A stretch of DNA of 36,151 bases, taken from positions 1 to 36,151 of the forward strand of contig MAEO01000030.1 of NCBI GenBank assembly GCA_001683985.1, written 5' to 3'. Below are positions 8,045-16,796 of this stretch, one piece after another. Source of the DNA: Smithella sp. M82 (GTDB lineage Bacteria; Desulfobacterota; Syntrophia; Syntrophales; Smithellaceae). A program made the translations under genes and the position numbers. The notes beneath the pieces were generated by a model. It made no database searches. It had not been told where the DNA came from and was given only the letters and a program-made list of their open reading frames with translations. Each line of letters starts with the position of its first letter. The first letter of the stretch is position 1.

Positions 8045-8574
8045 CAATAAAGGCAGAAAGAAGTACTCTGTCGTTCAATGTGTCCGCCGCGGTAACCGGT
8101 ATTTTTACCGTATAAACTTTGGCAAAGGCAACGGATGAAGAGGACATTCGCCCCCCCCCGCGAAGATCTCTAATCCATGCCGAAGCCGGATACTCCGAAT
8201 GCCGCCGGAAGAAACCAATGTGCCTTGCTTCTTCAACTCATTGGCCGCCCTGGCCTGTCCATAGGCCGGATATTCGCAAGCCATCCGGACCACTGCATCC
8301 TCTATCTCCGGAGCTACCCGATTCTTCATACATGGCTTCCTGCGGCTTTTCTCCCAAAGGCCGTCTAATCCGTTTTCTTCGTATGCTTTCTTGATGTCGT
8401 AAAAATGCTGACGCGATACACCGTTTACCTTGCAGGCCTCCGATACATTCTTCAAATACTCTGCTGACTCTAGTAAACTTAGTTTGTTTCTGATAAGCTT
8501 CTCTTGGGTGGTCATCCGAAGGGTACTGACCACCTTTTATATGCTACTGTCAAGTCCTGTCCGTCCTGTGACAC
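8045..8574 (-). mobile_element. IS481-type transposase remnant with one terminal repeat
   Basis: The minus-strand frame 8533-8105 starts VSTLRMTTQEKLIRNKLSLL and contains SEACKVNGVSRQHFYDIKKA, an IS481-type N-terminal helix-turn-helix, followed by GGIRSIRLRHGLE. It then loses frame near a run of nine C (8151-8159). A further transposase-like piece (VAFAKVYTVKIPVTAADTLN) is readable in another frame down to about 8045. Outside the start codon, the sequence read on the minus strand from about 8574 begins TGTCACAGGACGGACAGG, a plausible terminal inverted repeat. Internal deletion and loss of the other end make it non-functional. Confidence 0.72.
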
Positions 8575-9018
8575 TTTAACGAACCAGAACCTAAATACTG
8601 GGTCGTCACATCGCATCATATTATTATCTGACCTTTCTGATCTTTTAGCCTTAATCCTTAATGCAAACAATACCTCTTATTAGAACTAAGTAATTGTAAT
8701 AAATATTCTTTCTTGACGTTTTTATTTAGAAAAATTCTTATAAGAAATCTTGCCATATATTGATTAGATATGATAAACAATTTTCCGATGGCAACATTGT
8801 AGAAATAGAGATCTTAAATTGTCAATTTGTCATTTCAAAGCGAAGCGAGAAATCTTGATTCTTAATGAAAATTTATCACTTCAAGATTCCTCACTCCGAT
8901 TACCGGACATGCCCGAGCATACGCTGGGGTTCCCTGACCGGCTTTGAATCGGGATTTGCCCTAAAGGGCACTATGCGGAATGACATAAAATAATGTTTTT
9001 AATCTTAACGAACAACCA
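8575..9018. other. 444-base intergenic region with dispersed repeat
   Basis: AT-rich spacer between the IS481 remnant and murI. The first 250 bases show nothing recognisable. The rest is the head-to-head repeat listed at 8828-8985. murI begins 33 bases after that repeat. Confidence 0.5.
8828..8985. repeat. Head-to-head pair of TGTCATT...GAGGAATCTT dispersed repeats
   Basis: The segment starts TGTCATT (8828-8834) and ends AATGACA (8979-8985). Near its centre AATCTTGA (about 8850-8857) is mirrored by TCAAGATT (8881-8888). Read from each end inward, both halves have the form TGTCATTyC, variable middle, then G(C/T)GAG(A/G)AATCTTGA. A single unit of the same design is at 16797-16836. This is a small non-coding repeat family, likely spread by mobile-element transposases, which is inference. 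Confidence 0.65.
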
Positions 9019-9867
9019 ATGAATTCAGAAACAACTCGTGCCATAGGTGTATTCGATTCCGGCATCGGCGGATTAACAGTTGTACGCTCTTTGATGGAGC
9101 GTTTGCCTTTCGAAAATATCATTTATTTCGGCGATACCGCTCGTGTGCCCTACGGAATCAAATCCGTGGAAACGATAAACCGTTACGCGGCACAAATAAC
9201 CGATTTCCTGATTAAAAAGGACGTGAAACTTTTAATTGTCGCCTGCAATACCATGGCAGCAGTCGCCCATCAAACAATCGTTGATTTGTCCAATGTGCCT
9301 GTGGCGGCTGTCGCCACTCAAAAAATTGTTAAACAGGTACCCGTACTGGAAGTTATAGACGCCAGCGCCCGCATTGCCATCAAAAACACAAAATCCAAAT
9401 CCATAGGTGTAATCGGTACTCCGGCAACAATTAACAGCAATGCTTACGCCCGCGCCATTCATCTTTTGGATAAAGACGCAAAGGTTTTCTCGCAGGCATG
9501 TCCTCTTTTCGTCCCTTTGGTGGAAGAAGGATGGTTTGATCATCAGGCAACAAAACTCATCGCTCAAGAATATTTAAAACCGGTTATTGCTGAAAAGATT
9601 GATACGCTGGTTTTAGGCTGTACCCACTATCCCCTTTTAAAACCATTACTCCAGGATATCATGGGAAAGGGAGTCAATCTGATTGACTCGGCAGAAGCTA
9701 TGGCCGATATTGCAGCCGATTTAATTGACAAACAAAAGATAGCCAATAAAACAGGTCCGCCGCCGAATTATGTTTTTTATGTAAGTGATGTCCCTTATCG
9801 CTTTCAAACAATCGGCGAGCGTTTTCTGGGGCGTACACTTGGACGTGTTGAATTGGTAAGCTTATAA
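9019..9867 (+). CDS. murI: Glutamate racemase
   Basis: Interconverts L- and D-glutamate for peptidoglycan. The 282-aa protein has all signature elements: D13 in GVFDSGIGGLTVVRSL, the first catalytic cysteine C76 in VACNTMA, and the second, C201, in LGCTHYPLL. Length is normal. No strong Shine-Dalgarno precedes the ATG. It is the first gene of a compact operon; the next gene starts 5 bases after its stop. Confidence 0.96.
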   Translation: MNSETTRAIGVFDSGIGGLTVVRSLMERLPFENIIYFGDTARVPYGIKSVETINRYAAQITDFLIKKDVKLLIVACNTMAAVAHQTIVDLSNVPVAAVATQKIVKQVPVLEVIDASARIAIKNTKSKSIGVIGTPATINSNAYARAIHLLDKDAKVFSQACPLFVPLVEEGWFDHQATKLIAQEYLKPVIAEKIDTLVLGCTHYPLLKPLLQDIMGKGVNLIDSAEAMADIAADLIDKQKIANKTGPPPNYVFYVSDVPYRFQTIGERFLGRTLGRVELVSL

Positions 9868-9872
9868 TCACT

Positions 9873-11462
9873 ATGAAAATTCTTCTTGCCGGTTACAATA
9901 TAGATTACGACCTTATCCGTGAGCTCAAAGATAAAAGCGGGCTTAACCAGGATTTAACGCCGGAAACCATTTCAGCGGCTTACGCGCGCATCAGCCGCAG
10001 TCCGAAAGCAGTCAACGAATTGCGTGAAATCGCCCGTGAGGAAGTGGATAAAGCACGTCAATCCAACCGTAATATCGTTTTTGAAATGGGACACAGTTCC
10101 GTTGCCGAACACGCAGTATTTAATATCGACGTTATCGGGGTCTCCCGTCTGCTTGTTGAAGAAATCGAGAAGTTCCGCCTGTGTTCCTTCACTGAAAAAT
10201 CACAGCGTTATGTTCTCTTCAACAAAGATTTTGTCATCCCCGAAGAAATAAAAAAGGCCAATTTTACCGATTTATTTGTTTCAACCCTTGAAGCTCAAAA
10301 TGATTTCTACCACGCACTTTACGAAAAACTAAGACCGTATATTTTCGAAAAACACAAGGATTTGGCGGCAAATCCGACCAATAAGTCAATGCTGGAAGGC
10401 TGGGCCAAGGAAGACGCCCGCTATGCGATATCCATGGCCACTCAAACACAACTGGGGATGACGATTAACGCGCGCAATCTGGAACTGATGCTAAAGCGAC
10501 TGGCTGCTCATCCCCTGACTGAAGCAAAAGAATACAGTGAAAAATTGTACGAAGCGACAAAAGAAATAGCGCCTTCTCTTATCCGTTATACCCAAGCCAC
10601 GGAATACGATAAATCAGCTAGAAAGAATTTGCGTCTTAATACTCGTTCAAAACAACAATTTTTACCTTTTTCTTTGATTACAGAGCACGATTTATTTACA
10701 AGACAAAATTTGCGCGATCAAACTTCTCTTTTATCAAAAAAATATTTTTCCATTTCAAAAAAATTGTCTACTGTACATTTGACTTCTTTTTCTCCTAATG
10801 CTGATAATCAGATTGCTGCTACTTTGTTGTTTTCATCATCAAATTTAAATTATTCTCAATGTTTGCATGTTGCAGAAAACATGACAAAAAAGGAAAAAAA
10901 GGCGTTGTTTAAAACAGCTTTTGAAAAATTGTATGCACACGATGCTGTATTACGGGAATTGGAAAATGTTGACCTGCAATTTGAACTGATATTGAGCTCC
11001 AGTTGTTTCGGACAGCTAAAAAGACATCGTATGTCTACAATTATCGCTCAAGAATACGATCCGCAACTTGGTGTAACCATACCGCCTTCGATTAAAGCCA
11101 TCGGCCAGCAAAAAGATTTTCTGGAAATCATGCGTCAAACACAAAATGCCTATGAACAAATCAGGAAAAAAGCGCCGCTGGCCGCTGCTTACATTTTAAC
11201 TAATGCACACCGCAAAAGGGTGCTTATGAAATTCAATGCCCGCGAAATGTACCATCTGGCGCGCCTGCGCTCAGATCAGCATGCACAGTGGGATATCCGC
11301 GATCTCACGGAGAAAATGCTCACTCAAGCCAAAAAAGTTATGCCACTTACGCTGATGATGGCTTGCGGAAAAGATACTTTTCATGACCTTTTTGAGCATA
11401 CGTTTCCTCTTGAATGGATGAATCGTAATAAGAAGTTATTAAATGAAGATAACTCACAATAA
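9873..11462 (+). CDS. Double-domain ThyX homologue
   Basis: 529-aa protein made of two ThyX (flavin-dependent thymidylate synthase) domains. The N-terminal domain keeps GHSSVAEHAVFNIDVIGVSR and SFTEKSQRYV (S110-Y113), but the canonical RHR signature reads K100-F101-R102 and the preceding Gln is lost. The C-terminal domain keeps Q381 and R384-H385-R386 but lacks the downstream Ser of RHRx7S; it ends with a ThyX-like HAQWDIRDLT. A linker of about residues 245-300 is lysine/serine-rich and AT-rich in DNA. The catalytic elements thus seem divided between the halves. It may be a thymidylate synthase or a flavoprotein with another role. It overlaps the next gene by 20 bases. Confidence 0.8.
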   Translation: MKILLAGYNIDYDLIRELKDKSGLNQDLTPETISAAYARISRSPKAVNELREIAREEVDKARQSNRNIVFEMGHSSVAEHAVFNIDVIGVSRLLVEEIEKFRLCSFTEKSQRYVLFNKDFVIPEEIKKANFTDLFVSTLEAQNDFYHALYEKLRPYIFEKHKDLAANPTNKSMLEGWAKEDARYAISMATQTQLGMTINARNLELMLKRLAAHPLTEAKEYSEKLYEATKEIAPSLIRYTQATEYDKSARKNLRLNTRSKQQFLPFSLITEHDLFTRQNLRDQTSLLSKKYFSISKKLSTVHLTSFSPNADNQIAATLLFSSSNLNYSQCLHVAENMTKKEKKALFKTAFEKLYAHDAVLRELENVDLQFELILSSSCFGQLKRHRMSTIIAQEYDPQLGVTIPPSIKAIGQQKDFLEIMRQTQNAYEQIRKKAPLAAAYILTNAHRKRVLMKFNAREMYHLARLRSDQHAQWDIRDLTEKMLTQAKKVMPLTLMMACGKDTFHDLFEHTFPLEWMNRNKKLLNEDNSQ

Positions 11463-12834
11463 AACACAACAATACATTCTCCTTGTCACGACCCTCAGTT
11501 CGTTTCTGACACCGTTTATGGGTTCGGCGGTCAATGTCGCCCTTCCCGCTATTGCAAAAGATTTATCCATGACAGCTCTTTCTCTGAGCTGGGTGGCAAC
11601 ATCTTTTATTCTTGCCGCTACCATGACTCTTATTCCCTTGGGCCGCCTGGCCGATATTTACGGTCGAAAACAATTTTATGTGTACGGAGGATTAATTTTT
11701 ACTGTAGCGACTTCTTTTTGCATATTGTCTCCGTCACAATTTTTTCTGATAGCTGCCCGTGCTGTTCAGGGAGTCGGCGGAGCAATGATTTTCGGTACCG
11801 GAACGGCTATGCTGGTATCGGCTTATCCCCTGGAAGAGCGTGGAAAAATAATAGGAATAAATGTAGCGGCTGTTTATATCGGATTAACCATCGGTCCCTT
11901 TGTCGGTGGCTTGCTGACCCAGCATTTAGGATGGAGATTCATTTTTCTTTTTACGGCAGTTTTGGGTTTAATCATTACATTAATTGCTACAACGATTAAA
12001 GAAAAATGGTCGGCAGTTAATGGCAAAGGTTTCGACCTCAGCGGATCTCTGCTTTATGCATTTGCTCTTTTTTCCATAATATACGGACTTTCTCGGTTGC
12101 CTTCATTAAATGCTTTGTTTTTAATCGGCATGGGTGTTCTTTGCCTTATTTTATTTATAGTTCATGAATTAAAAAGTCTTTATCCTTTAGTGGATATGCT
12201 TTTGTTTTTAAACAATAAAGCTTTTGCTTTTTCCAATCTGGCCGCACTGATTAATTACTGTGCCACATTCGCTGTTACATTTTTACTCAGTCTTTACCTG
12301 CAACAAATTAAAATGTTGACCCCATCGCAAACAGGTTCCATTCTTGTTGCTGCACCGGTTGTACAGGCTCTTCTTTCCCCTGTTGCCGGAAAACTTTCCG
12401 ATCGCTTTGAACCGCAATTTATTTCATCCACAGGTATGGTTCTTACAGTTATTGGCCTTGTTCTGCTAATTTTTCTCAATAGCCATACAAGCATTGAATA
12501 TGTTTTTTTCTGTCTTATTTTACTGGGTATCGGCTTCGCACTTTTTTCTTCACCGAACGTTAATGCAATCATGAGTGCCGTGGAAAAAAAATATTACGGT
12601 GTCGCTTCGGCTACTGTGGCTACTATGAGGCTTACCGGCCAAATGTTCAGCATGGGAATTACCATGCTGGTTTTTGCCGTCATTTTAGGAGATTACCCAA
12701 TTTCCGAGGCTAATACATTTCTCCTTTTAAAAAGCGCCAAATTTATTTTCGCCATACTGGCTTTTATCTGTTGCGTAGGAATATTCGCATCGCTGGCGAG
12801 AGGAAAAATCCATAATGGCAACAATAATCACTAG
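11443..12834 (+). CDS. MFS transporter, DHA2 (EmrB/QacA)-like
   Basis: Predicted proton-coupled inner-membrane exporter (463 aa) with many hydrophobic segments, consistent with the 14-helix DHA2 type. The N-terminus MGSAVNVALPAIAKDLSM and motif A GRLADIYGRK between helices 2 and 3 are diagnostic. AARAVQGVGGAMIFGTGTAM is the helix-4 region and IGPFVGGLLTQHLGWRFIF is motif C. The ATG lies inside the ThyX-homologue gene (20-base overlap), so translation is coupled. The substrate cannot be read from sequence. Confidence 0.9.
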   Translation: MKITHNKTQQYILLVTTLSSFLTPFMGSAVNVALPAIAKDLSMTALSLSWVATSFILAATMTLIPLGRLADIYGRKQFYVYGGLIFTVATSFCILSPSQFFLIAARAVQGVGGAMIFGTGTAMLVSAYPLEERGKIIGINVAAVYIGLTIGPFVGGLLTQHLGWRFIFLFTAVLGLIITLIATTIKEKWSAVNGKGFDLSGSLLYAFALFSIIYGLSRLPSLNALFLIGMGVLCLILFIVHELKSLYPLVDMLLFLNNKAFAFSNLAALINYCATFAVTFLLSLYLQQIKMLTPSQTGSILVAAPVVQALLSPVAGKLSDRFEPQFISSTGMVLTVIGLVLLIFLNSHTSIEYVFFCLILLGIGFALFSSPNVNAIMSAVEKKYYGVASATVATMRLTGQMFSMGITMLVFAVILGDYPISEANTFLLLKSAKFIFAILAFICCVGIFASLARGKIHNGNNNH

Positions 12835-13573
12835 TTTGTTAATCGGACTGACTGCAGGCGCATTCGGTGCCCTTATCGGCATCGGCGGCGGACTAATTAT
12901 GATCCCTCTAATGGTCGAAGTTTTGAAGCTGACTCAGCACAAGGCTCATGGCACCAGTTTGGTAGCTCTGGTTTTTACGGGAATCGGCGGAGCAACAATT
13001 TATGCATTACATAGTGCGGTTGATTTTACGGCAGCAATACTATTAGCTTTAACAGCAGTTTTCACAGCACCGCTGGGCGCACGCTACTGTAATGCTCTTG
13101 TGGAAAAGAAACTGAGAAAATATTTCGGAATTTTTTTGATTTTTTGCTCCATACTCTTAATCCTGAAACCATATCTGGCCGACTTTATCAGCATTGCTCC
13201 CTGCCACATCAAAACGGCTGTTTTACTAATAACAGGAGCGGCGACCGGTTTTCTTTCCGGAATGATGGGCGTTGGCGGCGGAACAATAATGGTTCCTGTC
13301 ATGGTTATTCTGATTGGTTTTTCTCAGCACACAGCACAGGGAACGTCGCTTCTGGTCATGGTGCCCGCAGGAGCCATCGGTGCCTTCACCCACTGGAAAA
13401 TGGGAAACGTTGAAAAAAGCATTCTCGGGGCTCTGATCTCCGGAATTATTTTAGGAACATATGTTGGCGGCAATTTTGCCTATTTGTTTTCCGATAATAT
13501 ACTGCGCTTAATATTTACAGTCGTAATACTCTGGATGGGTATCCGCTATATAATAGCTCCTATACCTGAATAA
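12815..13573 (+). CDS. TauE/SafE-family membrane permease
   Basis: 252-aa polytopic protein of the TauE/SafE (DUF81) family, which exports sulfite, sulfoacetate or related anions. The family's internal duplication is plain: GAFGALIGIGGGLIMIPLM near the N-terminus and GFLSGMMGVGGGTIMVPVMV at mid-protein, each followed by H(K/T)A.GTSL. AGAGGA is about 10 bases upstream of the ATG. It overlaps the MFS gene by 20 bases and ends the murI operon. The substrate is unknown. Confidence 0.9.
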   Translation: MATIITSLLIGLTAGAFGALIGIGGGLIMIPLMVEVLKLTQHKAHGTSLVALVFTGIGGATIYALHSAVDFTAAILLALTAVFTAPLGARYCNALVEKKLRKYFGIFLIFCSILLILKPYLADFISIAPCHIKTAVLLITGAATGFLSGMMGVGGGTIMVPVMVILIGFSQHTAQGTSLLVMVPAGAIGAFTHWKMGNVEKSILGALISGIILGTYVGGNFAYLFSDNILRLIFTVVILWMGIRYIIAPIPE

Positions 13574-13609
13574 ATTTGCTCTGTGGCGCTTCCGGTCATC
13601 AGCTCTGGA

Positions 13610-14156
13610 TTATTCTCTGATTCGCTTTTTCAGTTCCTTGATTAAATGATTTAGAACATCACTGGCATCGGCAACAATAGCGACATCGGCCATTTTCATC
13701 ATCGTTGCCTGTGGGTTTTTATTAATCGCGACAATAAAATTTGCTTCACCCAAACCGGCAGTGTGCTGAATAGCGCCGCTGATACCGAAGGAAAAAAGAA
13801 TCTTCAGTAATATCAAGACCCACGCAATCGGCCGACAAGCCTGTTTTCAAGCGCTTGGCCAACCGCGGAGCAAACTCACGACCAAAATCTGTCGCGCCGA
13901 TTAGAATAATTTCCGGATCTCTTTCTTTGGCCAGAGCCTCAATGATTGCCAGATATCTTTCGATGCTGTAACTTTTTAATGCGGGATCATCTATCGCCAG
14001 AATCCTGTCGGCCCCATGAGCGGTATATTCCATAATCCATTCGTCAATCTCATGACCGAAAATCAAAGCACACACTTCCGCGCTTTGGAAAGCAATTACA
14101 AGGTCACGCGGTTTTGATAATAATTGCGATAATCGCCGAATACCCAGATGCTTTTT
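13610..14156 (-). pseudogene. etfA: Decayed electron transfer flavoprotein alpha subunit
   Basis: Remnant of EtfA, the FAD-binding subunit that takes electrons from acyl-CoA dehydrogenases. On the minus strand from about 14156 the N-terminus reads KKSIWVFGDYRNYYQNRVTL, then a TAA (14096-14098) where CAA for Gln would be expected, then LLSKARK. A frame change leads into FGHEIDEWIMEYTAHGADRI through RLAKRLKTGLSADCVGLDIT (14075 to about 13816). The middle of the protein is deleted, and the C-terminal FAD segment FGISGAIQHTAGLGEANFIV resumes in a different frame to the stop at 13610. At least one nonsense mutation, two frame changes and one large deletion make it non-functional. Confidence 0.88.
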
Positions 14157-14369
14157 TTATTGCTCTTTTTCATCGAGCTTTTTTTCATCTATGGATTTAC
14201 CTATTGCGGAATACTTTTCCTTGATTTGCAGGGCGGCTTCCAGTGCGTGCTTGCAGGCAGGATTCATCATTCCCGCTGCCAGATCGCGTCTTAATGTGCC
14301 GGTTTTTTCATCCCACGGCAGTTCGGTAACCATAGGAACTTGTTTTAAACAAACTACCAGATTCAACAT
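14157..14369 (-). pseudogene. etfB: Truncated electron transfer flavoprotein beta subunit
   Basis: The 70-codon frame opens MLNLVVCLKQVPMVTELPWD and continues GTLRRDLAAGMMNPACKHAL, a clear EtfB N-terminus. After about residue 53 it jumps to a short charged tail (SIDEKKLDEKEQ). Intact EtfB is about 250-260 aa, so some 200 residues, including the AMP-binding region, are missing. It sits in the order acyl-CoA dehydrogenase-etfB-etfA, as in syntrophic beta-oxidation operons, and its neighbours are also broken. Confidence 0.87.
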
Positions 14370-14373
14370 ACTT

Positions 14374-14885
14374 TTATAATATTAATTGAGAAAGTATTGA
14401 GCGCGCAATTACCAGACGCTGAATCTCACTTGTACCTTCATAAATTTCCGTAACTTTAGCGTCACGGAAATACCTCTCCACATCGTATTCCTTGCTGTAT
14501 CCATAACCGCCGTGAATTTGCACGGCCAAAGAAGTAACTTTAGAGGCAACAGAGTTGCAGTATAGTTTCGCCATTGACGCCTCACAACCAAACGGCGCTC
14601 CTTCATCTTTTAAAGAGCAGACGCGCGGCGGTAATTTCGGTGGTCATATCGGCAATGTAATTCTGAATTGTTTGCAGTGAGGCGATAGGTTTTTTGAATT
14701 GCTGCCTTTCTTTTAAAACATATTCATCATTTCTCTTAACTGCTGTTGTTTCCACGCTGGCAGAATCAGACCCGGCATTGGCTTCGGTCAAACTGAAAGC
14801 GCCGATAATTTACCCACTGGCGAGTTTTGGTAAATAATGCTTTTTTTGTTCAGAGTTAGCAAACTGTAAAAAGAGATTTTTGTGC
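14374..14885 (-). pseudogene. Decayed acyl-CoA dehydrogenase
   Basis: Pieces of a FAD-dependent acyl-CoA dehydrogenase. From about 14885 down the minus strand: NLFLQFANSEQKKHYLPKLA, SG, then an in-frame TAA (14810-14812), then IIGAFSLTEANAGSDSASVE in the same frame. After EYVLKE the protein jumps to RQQFKKPIASLQTIQNYIAD, an internal deletion of roughly 100 residues. A frame change near 14603 leads to the C-terminal FAD/dimer segment [37 protein letters not shown], ending at 14374. The N-terminal domain is missing. Several independent lesions rule out a single sequencing error. Confidence 0.9.
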
Positions 14886-15016
14886 ACAAATAACTTAAAA
14901 CAAACGTAAAATCAAGAAAATGAAATAAATTTTTTACTTAGACTCGTTTTAAAATCAAAAGAGAAGTCAGCTCACCAACACATGTTGCTTTTTTACCTTT
15001 TGTTGTTATTATATGC

Positions 15017-15502
15017 ATGATGAGTAAAGAGAAAATTCCAACAACTCCTGCTATTTTAGCCTTGAAGGCGCAAAAGGGTGATTTTACTTTGCATACTTAC
15101 TCATATGAGGAAAGAGGCGGAACAAAGGTATCGGCACAAAAACTGGGGGTTGATGAACACAGCGTTATTAAAACGCTGATAATGGAGGATGAAACAGGCA
15201 AGCCGCTAATTATTCTGATGCACGGCGATAAAGAGGTTTCCACAAAATCGTTGGCCCGAATCATCGGTGTAAAATCGGTCTCGCCATGCAATCCGGCGGT
15301 GGCAGAAAAACATACCGGACACAAAGTAGGCGGTACGTCACCTTTCGGCACAAGAAAAGCATTGCCGGTATATATGGAAAAGACCATACCGGACTTGCCG
15401 GAAATATTTATCAATGCGGGAGGTCGTGGTTTGCTGGCAAGGATGCCGACGACAGAACTTATTCGTATTCTCAAACCGACACCTGTCAGCGTTGCTATAT
15501 AA
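15017..15502 (+). CDS. ybaK: YbaK/EbsC-type aminoacyl-tRNA deacylase
   Basis: Trans-editing deacylase, Cys-tRNA(Pro) in the best-known members, that hydrolyses mischarged tRNA in the cytoplasm. The 161-aa protein has the YbaK pattern: GVDEHSVIKTLIMED, LIILMHGDKEVSTKSLA, and HKVGGTSPFGTRKALPVYME, followed by INAGGRGLLARM. Length matches the family. Two adjacent ATG codons (15017 and 15020) are possible starts. It is a monocistronic-looking gene between the two decayed regions and precedes the thioredoxin gene by 49 bases. Confidence 0.92.
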   Translation: MMSKEKIPTTPAILALKAQKGDFTLHTYSYEERGGTKVSAQKLGVDEHSVIKTLIMEDETGKPLIILMHGDKEVSTKSLARIIGVKSVSPCNPAVAEKHTGHKVGGTSPFGTRKALPVYMEKTIPDLPEIFINAGGRGLLARMPTTELIRILKPTPVSVAI

Positions 15503-15551
15503 TTTGCCTTTTGTCGGCAAAAAAGAGATAATATCTTTGAGGTTGATTAGT

Positions 15552-16109
15552 ATGCCCGACAATATAATTATCCGCTGTCTCAATTGCGGAACGAGAAACA
15601 GAATACCGAAATCAAAACTGCAGGGACGCTCTTTCTGCGGCAAATGCGGTGCTTCGCTGGAAGAATTAATTATCCGGTGTCTTAAATGTGGCACAAAAAA
15701 CAGAATGCCTGAAGATCGCCTGCATCAAAAGCCATTATGCGGCAAATGTCGGGAACCTTTAATTATTCCTCAGCAAAAAGTTATGCCCGTTGACGTAACG
15801 GATCAAACATTTGCCCGTGAAGTGTTGACTTCCGAAACATCCGTTCTTGTGGATTGCTGGGCTCCATGGTGCAGCCCCTGCCAAAAATTATCACCTATTA
15901 TTGATGAATTGGCTTCCGATTACGCTAACGGTGTCAAGGTGGTAAAGCTCAATGTTGACGAAAATCCTCTCACCGCTTCGCAATATGGAATTCGCAGCAT
16001 CCCTACTATGCTTTTCTTCAAAGAAGGCAAAATGGTGCACAGAGTCACCGGAGCTCTCCCGAAAGAAGAAATTGAAAGGCATTTATTATCCATAATCAAA
16101 ACAAATTAA
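15552..16109 (+). CDS. Thioredoxin with two tandem N-terminal zinc ribbons
   Basis: Predicted thiol-disulfide reductase of the thioredoxin-2 (TrxC) type. Start ATG 15552 has GAGGT about 8 bases upstream. The open frame further upstream overlaps ybaK and is not used. The protein is 185 aa. Two copies of a Cys4 ribbon occur 34 residues apart: C9, C12, C29, C32 and C43, C46, C63, C66, with near-identical IIRCLxCGTxNR motifs. Ordinary TrxC has one. The thioredoxin fold (about 78-185) has W106-C107-S-P-C110 instead of WCGPC, and cis-Pro151. The Gly-to-Ser change in the active site may shift redox potential, by inference. Confidence 0.92.
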   Translation: MPDNIIIRCLNCGTRNRIPKSKLQGRSFCGKCGASLEELIIRCLKCGTKNRMPEDRLHQKPLCGKCREPLIIPQQKVMPVDVTDQTFAREVLTSETSVLVDCWAPWCSPCQKLSPIIDELASDYANGVKVVKLNVDENPLTASQYGIRSIPTMLFFKEGKMVHRVTGALPKEEIERHLLSIIKTN

Positions 16110-16125
16110 AACAAGCGACGTATTG

Positions 16126-16662
16126 ATGAAGAAAAACAAATTAACTCTGGTCTACCAATGTAAAATTTTTGATGTTTGGGAAGAAGAATTCAATCTGCCT
16201 AACGGCAAAACAGTAAAACAATGCTGGATAAATCACAATCCTACCGTTGCCATTATTGCCATCAACGAAAAAAACGAACTGCTATTAATAAAACAATACC
16301 GCAACACCGTTAAAAAGAATCTCCTGGAAATTCCCGCCGGATCTCTCGACGGTAACGAAGAATCTCCGGTTATTTGTGCTCAGCGGGAACTGGCCGAAGA
16401 AACAGGTTTTAAAGCAAAAAAACTTATAAAACTTTTTGAAGGCTATCTGCTTCCGGGATACTGCAATGAATACATGTATTTTTTTCTGGCTAATAATCTA
16501 ATTCATGCACCGTTAACGCCCGATGAAAATGAATTTATCGAAACAATGCCTGTCAGTTTTTCCAAGGCCAAGCAGTTAATCAAAAACGGCGAGATAATCG
16601 ATGCTAAAACGGTACTCGGAATTTTTCTTGCCGAAAAATTTTTGCAACAAAATCACGCTTAA
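16126..16662 (+). CDS. Nudix hydrolase, ADP-ribose pyrophosphatase-like
   Basis: Predicted to hydrolyse ADP-ribose or a similar nucleoside diphosphate derivative. The start is ATG 16126 (a TTG lies one codon upstream). The 178-aa protein resembles NudF: LLLIKQYRNTVKKNLLEIPA, then the Nudix box from GSLDGNEE through QRELAEETGF. By my count the box has eight residues, not the usual seven, between the first Glu and Arg-Glu. The metal-binding REL-x-EE-x-G core is intact. It follows the thioredoxin gene by 16 bases and is probably co-transcribed. Confidence 0.9.
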   Translation: MKKNKLTLVYQCKIFDVWEEEFNLPNGKTVKQCWINHNPTVAIIAINEKNELLLIKQYRNTVKKNLLEIPAGSLDGNEESPVICAQRELAEETGFKAKKLIKLFEGYLLPGYCNEYMYFFLANNLIHAPLTPDENEFIETMPVSFSKAKQLIKNGEIIDAKTVLGIFLAEKFLQQNHA

Positions 16663-16796
16663 TAATATCTTTTTTTGCATATAAAGCTTCTGTTAGCAAC
16701 ATAAAGTTTTGTTAGACTTCATAAGCAACTGAGGCTGAGTCACAAAAAAATTACCAAATTTATCGCACAAGCTTAGAGTCTGTTTTGAAATTGTAT

